Below, in pieces: positions 1 through 6,049 of a DNA stretch of 6,049 nt. The notes beneath the pieces were generated by a model that was not told the origin of the DNA, ran no database searches, and saw only the letters and a list, made by a program, of their open reading frames with translations. The stretch's first letter is position 1; each line of letters opens with the position of its first letter. This DNA comes from Lentisphaeria bacterium UBA1829 (lineage in GTDB: Bacteria; Verrucomicrobiota; Lentisphaeria; Victivallales; UBA1829). A program made the position numbers and the translations under genes. The stretch covers positions 31,317 through 37,365 of the forward strand of contig DDJH01000192.1 of NCBI GenBank assembly GCA_002338895.1. Reading direction: 5' to 3'.

Positions 1-219
1 CGGGTTGCTGTGGCGGGAACGTTCAATCATTGGAACCCGGAGGAACTGTGGATGTCAAAGGCGGAAGGGGAAGAGTGTTATCGCTGCAAAGTGGAGCTGG
101 TGCCGGGAATTTATGAATACTGCTTCATCCTGGATGGAGCGTGGTTCATGGATCCGGAGAATCAACGGTTCGTCGCAAACGAATTCGGAACAATGAACAG
201 TATACTTGAAATCCAATAA
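1..219 (+). CDS. Glycogen-binding (CBM48/AMPK1-CBM-type) domain protein, 3' end only
   Basis: The reading frame is open from the first base and ends at TAA 217-219, giving 72 visible residues; the start lies outside the window. The sequence shows the hallmarks of the CBM48/AMPK beta glycogen-binding fold: a V-A-G-T-F-N-H-W-N-P strand and turn near the start, then PGIYEYCFILDGAW, then DPENQ, and an N-E-F-G-x-x-N-S-I-L-E-I ending. In this family the conserved tryptophans and the Y-x-Y/F-x-x-D-G-x-W segment contact alpha-glucan chains. The domain runs to the stop codon with no catalytic domain after it. This fits the small standalone 'isoamylase early-set / glycogen-binding' proteins of about 90-110 residues, although a larger protein with this domain at its C terminus cannot be excluded. 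A role in binding glycogen or another alpha-glucan is inferred from the family. The next gene begins 18 nt downstream, so read-through transcription into the efflux genes is possible. Confidence 0.8.
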   Translation, partial: RVAVAGTFNHWNPEELWMSKAEGEECYRCKVELVPGIYEYCFILDGAWFMDPENQRFVANEFGTMNSILEIQ

Positions 220-227
220 CGGAAAAC

Positions 228-235
228 AGAGGTGA
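228..235 (+). promoter_or_regulatory. Ribosome-binding site of the efflux adaptor gene
   Basis: AGAGGTGA matches the anti-Shine-Dalgarno complement (GGAGGTGA) at seven of eight bases. It rules out the GTG at 232, which lies inside the motif. ATG 238 is 5 nt and ATG 241 is 8 nt after the GAGG core, so either could be the true start. Confidence 0.7.
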
Positions 236-237
236 AG

Positions 238-1326
238 ATGATGAAGGCATTGGCAGAGAAAATGATGATCGCCGTGGTCTGCGGGGCTGCGGCGTTTGAG
301 GTTTGCGCGGCATCCGTTCCGGCGGTCCGCGTGGAGAAGTCGACGGATATATCCCATTCGGAGGCAAAGACCTATGTCGGGACAGTCGCCGCATCCGAGA
401 CGGTGGACATCGTCGCCCGGATCAACGGTGTGATGTGGAAATCCGCATTCAAGGAGGGAAGCATCGTGAAGAAAGGGGATCTCCTCTTCCTCATTGAAGA
501 CACCATCTACAAGGAGAATGTCGATGCGGCGAAGGCCACCCTCAAACAGACCCAGGCGGAACTGACATACGCCCTCAAAGAGAAAAACCGTTATGAAAAA
601 CTCTACAAGACCAACGCCACCGCTCAGACCACCTATGAAAACGCGGTCCGCACCTATCTGGTCAACGAAGGAAAGGCTGAAGAAGCTCAGGCCAATCTGA
701 TCCTGGCGGAAAACAACTTCTCCTACACCAAGATCTATTCGCCGCTCTCCGGACGGATCGGCCGGAACATTTACAGCGAAGGCAACTACATCACGCCGGA
801 AAAGGGAACGCTTGCCACGATCGTCCAGTTCGATCCGATTAACATCCGCTTCTCCATGAGCGAGGCGGATTATTTCCGTTATTCATCCGGCGGGCAGTTC
901 TCCTCCGGCATGCTGGAGATCATCCGCGCGGACGGAAAACCCTACAAGGGGAAAATCCGCGTGGATTTCGTGGACAACCAGATCGATTCCAAAACCGGTA
1001 CGCTGATGATTCAGCTGGTGGGGGAAAACCCGGATATGGAGCTGATCCCCGGCGGTTATGTGATGGTGAAATTCAGCGAGAAGTTTAAAACGCCGTATCC
1101 TTCCGTCAGCGTGACCTCTCTGATGACGGACGGGAAAAACCATTATGTGTATGTGGTCGGACCGGACAACAAGGTGGAACGGCGCAATATTCAGATCGGG
1201 CCTCAGGTGCAGGATCGCCAGGTGGTGACGTCCGGACTGAAGACCGGTGAAACGGTCGTGGTCGGGGGAATCCACAAGGTGAAACCCGGAGACAAGGTCA
1301 ATCCGGTGACGGAAGTGAAAAAGTAA
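238..1326 (+). CDS. RND efflux periplasmic adaptor subunit (HlyD/AcrA family membrane fusion protein)
   Basis: This protein of 362 residues has the usual length for an RND adaptor. It bridges the inner-membrane pump and an outer-membrane channel in the periplasm. The N terminus (about residues 1-25) looks like a signal peptide: lysines, a hydrophobic A/V/G-rich core, and an A-x-A-like cleavage region near VCAAS. Cysteines 15 and 23 do not sit in a proper lipobox, so it is probably not a lipoprotein. Next come the first half of the lipoyl/barrel-sandwich domain (about 45-90, with V-x-A-R-I-x-G and E-G-x-x-V-K-K-G-D), an alpha-helical hairpin (about 92-160, rich in K/E/A/L), and the second lipoyl half (Y-S-P-L-S-G-R-I-G). 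The beta-barrel (about 195-275) and membrane-proximal region (about 280-362, with G-L-K-x-G-E-x-V-V-V-G-G-I) follow. The hairpin carries R118-x3-L122 of the channel-binding RxxxLxxxxxxS motif, but the serine position is Ala129. The stop codon overlaps the ribosome-binding site of the next gene, which supports an operon with the pump. The substrate cannot be told from the sequence. Confidence 0.93.
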   Translation: MMKALAEKMMIAVVCGAAAFEVCAASVPAVRVEKSTDISHSEAKTYVGTVAASETVDIVARINGVMWKSAFKEGSIVKKGDLLFLIEDTIYKENVDAAKATLKQTQAELTYALKEKNRYEKLYKTNATAQTTYENAVRTYLVNEGKAEEAQANLILAENNFSYTKIYSPLSGRIGRNIYSEGNYITPEKGTLATIVQFDPINIRFSMSEADYFRYSSGGQFSSGMLEIIRADGKPYKGKIRVDFVDNQIDSKTGTLMIQLVGENPDMELIPGGYVMVKFSEKFKTPYPSVSVTSLMTDGKNHYVYVVGPDNKVERRNIQIGPQVQDRQVVTSGLKTGETVVVGGIHKVKPGDKVNPVTEVKK

Positions 1327-1330
1327 GGAG
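1324..1330 (+). promoter_or_regulatory. Ribosome-binding site of the RND transporter gene
   Basis: TAAGGAG overlaps the TAA stop codon of the adaptor gene and lies 9 nt before ATG 1340. The arrangement suggests translational coupling of adaptor and pump, which keeps their expression in step. Confidence 0.75.
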
Positions 1331-1339
1331 CGGGAATCT

Positions 1340-4300
1340 ATGTTTTCAGCAATTTTTATCAGACGTCCGCGGTTTGCGCTGGTGATCTCGCTGTTCCTGA
1401 TGCTGGCGGGAATCCTCTGCGTCAACAAACTGCCGATTGCGGAATATCCGCAGGTGTCGCCGCCGACCGTCATGGTGATGGCCACGTACCCCGGCGCGAG
1501 CGCGCAGGTGATCGCGGACACGGTCGCATCTCCGCTGGAATCCGAGGTCAACGGAATCGAGGACATGGTCTACTACTCCTCGCAGTCGGACAACCTCGGA
1601 AACTACACGCTGACCCTGACCTTCAAATCCGGCGCGGATGAAGATATGGCGCTGGTCAACGTGAACAACGCCGTCAAACGCGCCGAACACGCGCTGCCCA
1701 CCGACGTGGTCAACAACGGCCTGACCGTGGTCAAACGCTCCAGCGACATGCTGGCCACCATCGCCGTGTACAGCGAAAATCCGGAACATACACCGCTGTT
1801 CCTGAGCAATTATGTCAGCATTCATCTGAAGGACGCCATCGCGCGAATCGACGGCGTCGGCCAGGCCATCATCTTCGGCGAGCAGGATTACAGTATCCGG
1901 ATCTGGCTGGATCCCTACAAGATGAAAGCCTATTCCATCAGCGATACCGATATCCGGAACGCCGTCGCCAGCCAGAACGTGCAGGCTGCGACCGGATCGG
2001 TGGGAACGGAGTCCAGCAGTCAGTGGATGCAGTTCAAAGTCGATGCCAAGGGGCGTCTCGCCACTCCGGAAGAGTTCGGGGAGATCATCATCAAGTCCGG
2101 AGAGAACGGTCGGCAGGTCCGCCTTTCCGACATTGCGAAAATCGAGCTCGGCGCGGAAACCTACAACAGTATCGGAACCTTCAACGGCCGTCCCTCTGTT
2201 CCGCTGGCCATCTTCAAGCTCAACGACGCAAACGCGCTGGAGATCATGAAGGATGTCAAGGCCGAACTGAACAAGCTCGAAGCCAATTTCCCGGACGGAA
2301 TGAAATGGTCGATCGCCTATGATTCCACCAAGTTCGTGATCGTCTCGATGCAGGAGATCATTCAGACGCTGATTCTGACCTTCCTGCTCGTGGTGATTAT
2401 CACGTATCTGTTCCTGCAGGACTGGAGAGCGACGATTATTCCGTCGGTGACGATCCCGGTTTCGCTGATCGGAACATTCCTCTTCCTCTATCTGCTGGAC
2501 ATGAGCATCAACACGCTGACGATGTTCGCGCTGATCCTGGTGATCGGATCGGTTGTGGACGACGCCATCTGCGTGACGGAGAACTGCACACGTCTGATCG
2601 ACGAGGAACACCTGTCGCCGTTTGACGCCGCCATGAAGTCGATGCAGCAGCTGACCGGCGCTCTGATTGCCACCACGCTCGTGGTCGTCGCCATCTACAT
2701 GCCGATCATGTTCTACGGCGGAATGGTGGGAACCATCTACAAGCAGTTCGCCGTGACCATGTGTATCGCACTCTGTCTTTCGACGGTGAACGCGATGACC
2801 TTGAGTCCGGCGCTCTGCGCCCTGGTGCTCCGGCCGAGCAAGACGCCGCGCGGATTCTTCCGGCTGTTCAACATCGGACTGCACTGGACGCGCAGCACCT
2901 ATCTGGCGGTCGGCGGTCTGCTGGTTCGCAGAGGTCTGCTGACGATCGTGCTGTTTGCGCTGATTCTGTTCGGCAACTACTATTTCTTCAACCGTCTCCC
3001 GTCGGCGTTTCTCCCGACCGAGGACAAGGGTACGCTCTTCTGCGAAGTGACGTTGCCTTCGGGTGCCACGCTGCCGCGGACCGAGGCGGCGCTGAAGGAT
3101 GTCTCGGACCTGATTCAGAACCATCCCGGCATCGAGAGCATTATGACAATTCCCGGACGGAGTCTGACCGCGGGCGAAGGTGAAAACCTCGGTCTTCTGA
3201 TTGTCAATCTCAAAGACTGGGCGCAACGCTCGACGCCGGAAACGAAGATCACGGCGATTCAGTCGGATATCCTCCAGCGCTGCGCAGTGCTGCCGGATGC
3301 CTCGGTCAATGCGTTCGTGCCGCCCGCCATCATGGGACTCGGCGCAACCGGCGGCGTGACCTTCTCGCTGCAGGCAACCGGTGATCAGACGTCGCAGGAT
3401 ATCGCGCAGACAACCAACAATCTCCTCTCGCGGATCATGGAGACCGGAAAAGCCATCTATGCGTTCACCTCCTTCGACGCCAACACCCCGATGCTCTATC
3501 TTGACATCAACCGGGCGAAGGCCGAAGCGATGAATGTCCCGATCAACTCCATCTTCAATGCGTTGCAGAGTCAGCTCGGATCCTACTACATCAACGACTT
3601 CAACAAGTACGGAAAAACCTACAAGGTCAAAATCCAGCTGTCGAAGGAGCTGCGCGAAAATCTCAACGTGATCGACCAGCTCCATGTGTCCAGCAACGAC
3701 GGAACCGAAATTCCGCTGAGCGCTCTGGCCTCTCTGAAATGGACCCTCGGTCCGCGGCAGGTCGAACGTTTCAACATGTTCCCCTCCGCGTCGATCAATA
3801 CGCAGAGCGTGCCTTCGTTCAGTTCCGGTGAGATGATGGCGCTCCTGGAGCAGCTGGTTCAGAAGAATCTCTCCAAGGATTACCAGATCAGCTGGACGGA
3901 TATGAGCTATCAGGAGAGTCAGAACGAAGGAAAAATCGTCAGTCTGCTGATGGTCTCGCTACTGGTGGCGTACCTCTTCCTGGTGGCGCAGTACGAAAGC
4001 TGGACGATGCCGATTTCCGTCATGCTGTCGGTCGCCACGGCAACGCTGGGGGCGATCCTGGCGCTGAAGCTCGCCGGAATGTCGCTCGACATCTACTGCC
4101 AGCTCGGGTTGCTGATGCTGATCGGGCTGACCGCGAAAACCGCAATCCTGATGGTCGAATTCTCCAAGCTGGAGCGCGACAACGGCGCCTCGATCGCCGA
4201 TGCCGCCCTCAACGGAATGCGGGTCCGTTTCCGGTCCGTGATGATGACCGCGCTCTCCTTCGTCATCGGCGTGTTCCCGATGGTCGTGGCGAGCGGCGCA

Positions 4301-4471
4301 GGCGCGGGAAGCCGGCAGTCGATCGGTGTGACAACCTTCTGGGGCATGCTCGTTGCAACCATCCTCGGAATGATGTTCATCCCCGGTCTCTATACGATCT
4401 TCCAGAGGGCGGCGGAGTCCGTCTCCGGATTCTTCCACAGAAAGAGTTCCGCGGAGGTCGGAAAGACCGTT

Positions 4472-4480
<9 letters not shown>
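1340..4480 (+). CDS. RND multidrug efflux transporter, AcrB-like HAE1 family, inner-membrane pump
   Basis: The protein has 1046 residues, the typical length of AcrB-type proton-driven pumps, and no frameshift or truncation. It begins with the family's F-I-x-R-P motif and TM1 (about 11-29). A large periplasmic porter loop follows (about 30-335), then TM2-TM6 (about 339-494), TM7 (about 533-551), a second periplasmic loop (about 552-860) and TM8-TM12 (about 864-1019). This is the duplicated 2x6-helix RND plan. The proton-relay residues are all present by eye alignment to AcrB: Asp407-Asp408 in TM4 (V-V-D-D-A-I), Lys933 in TM10 (G-L-T-A-K), and Arg963 and Thr970 in TM11 (R-F-R-S-V-M-M-T). Other family marks are Y-P-G-A-S, L-x-D-V/I-A-x-I-E-L-G, Y-L-F-L-Q-D-W-R-A-T, M-S-Y-Q-E and Y-E-S-W. 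It would form a trimer that exports amphiphilic compounds in exchange for protons, working with the adaptor encoded 13 nt upstream. Most phenylalanines of the AcrB deep binding pocket are replaced, so substrate range should not be copied from AcrB. The last 9 bp overlap the opposing phosphoesterase gene. Confidence 0.96.

Positions 4481-6049
<1,569 letters not shown>

Noticed and set aside
232..234. GTG as the start codon of the adaptor gene
   Set aside because: It lies within the Shine-Dalgarno sequence itself; the ATG codons at 238 and 241 have suitable spacing.
883..1566. A 227-codon minus-strand open frame spanning the adaptor-pump junction
   Set aside because: It lies wholly antisense to two well-supported genes, has no recognisable motif and is best explained as a codon-bias shadow.
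1346..3685. A 779-codon open frame on the minus strand opposite the RND transporter gene
   Set aside because: The RND protein on the plus strand is unambiguous and full length. The antisense frame reads as low-complexity R/D/H/Q-rich sequence with no recognisable domain, the usual shadow of a GC-rich gene with strong codon bias.
4456..4468. Short hairpin GGTC-GGAAA-GACC near the 3' end of the RND gene, followed by GTTT, as a possible terminator
   Set aside because: The stem has only four pairs, lies before the stop codon and lacks a real T-tract, so it is not a credible terminator.

Overview
This window comes from a GC-rich, Gram-negative chromosome. It encodes an adaptor and an inner-membrane pump of a tripartite RND efflux system, which need a periplasm and an outer membrane, and a bacterial-type tRNA-guanine transglycosylase. 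Start sites carry clear Shine-Dalgarno sequences. The phylum cannot be fixed from the sequence. A short glycogen-binding-domain protein of the kind common in Bacteroidota and PVC bacteria makes a PVC-type or similar anaerobic gut or sediment bacterium plausible, but this is a low-confidence guess.

Layout: (1) 1-219 (+) is the C-terminal part of a CBM48/AMPK-type glycogen-binding domain protein, cut by the window's left edge. (2) 238-1326 (+) and 1340-4480 (+) are a tight two-gene efflux operon: an HlyD/AcrA-family periplasmic adaptor and a full-length AcrB-like (HAE1) RND transporter with an intact proton-relay set. No outer-membrane channel gene or regulator is visible. (3) 4472-5395 (-) is a membrane-anchored calcineurin-like metallophosphoesterase that converges on the transporter gene, the two 3' ends overlapping by 9 bp. 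(4) 5340-6049 (-) is the C-terminal two thirds of Tgt, the queuosine-pathway tRNA-guanine transglycosylase, cut by the right edge. The phosphoesterase gene starts inside the 3' end of tgt, so these two probably form one minus-strand operon.

The adaptor and RND pump would work together, completed by a TolC-like channel encoded elsewhere, to move substrates from the inner membrane or periplasm out of the cell using the proton gradient. The minus-strand genes are housekeeping in character: tRNA modification, and a phosphoesterase that may act on lipid or envelope substrates. Coding density is almost complete. The only gaps are 220-237 and 1327-1339, both filled by ribosome-binding sites, and no stretch over 300 bases lacks a gene. 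I saw no RNA gene, CRISPR array or mobile element.

I do not see a convincing undescribed system. The points most worth a second look are a 40-bp near-perfect inverted repeat just past the efflux operon's stop codon, inside the opposing gene; the apparent loss of most of the AcrB phenylalanine-trap residues; and the placement of a glycogen-binding protein directly upstream of an efflux operon.
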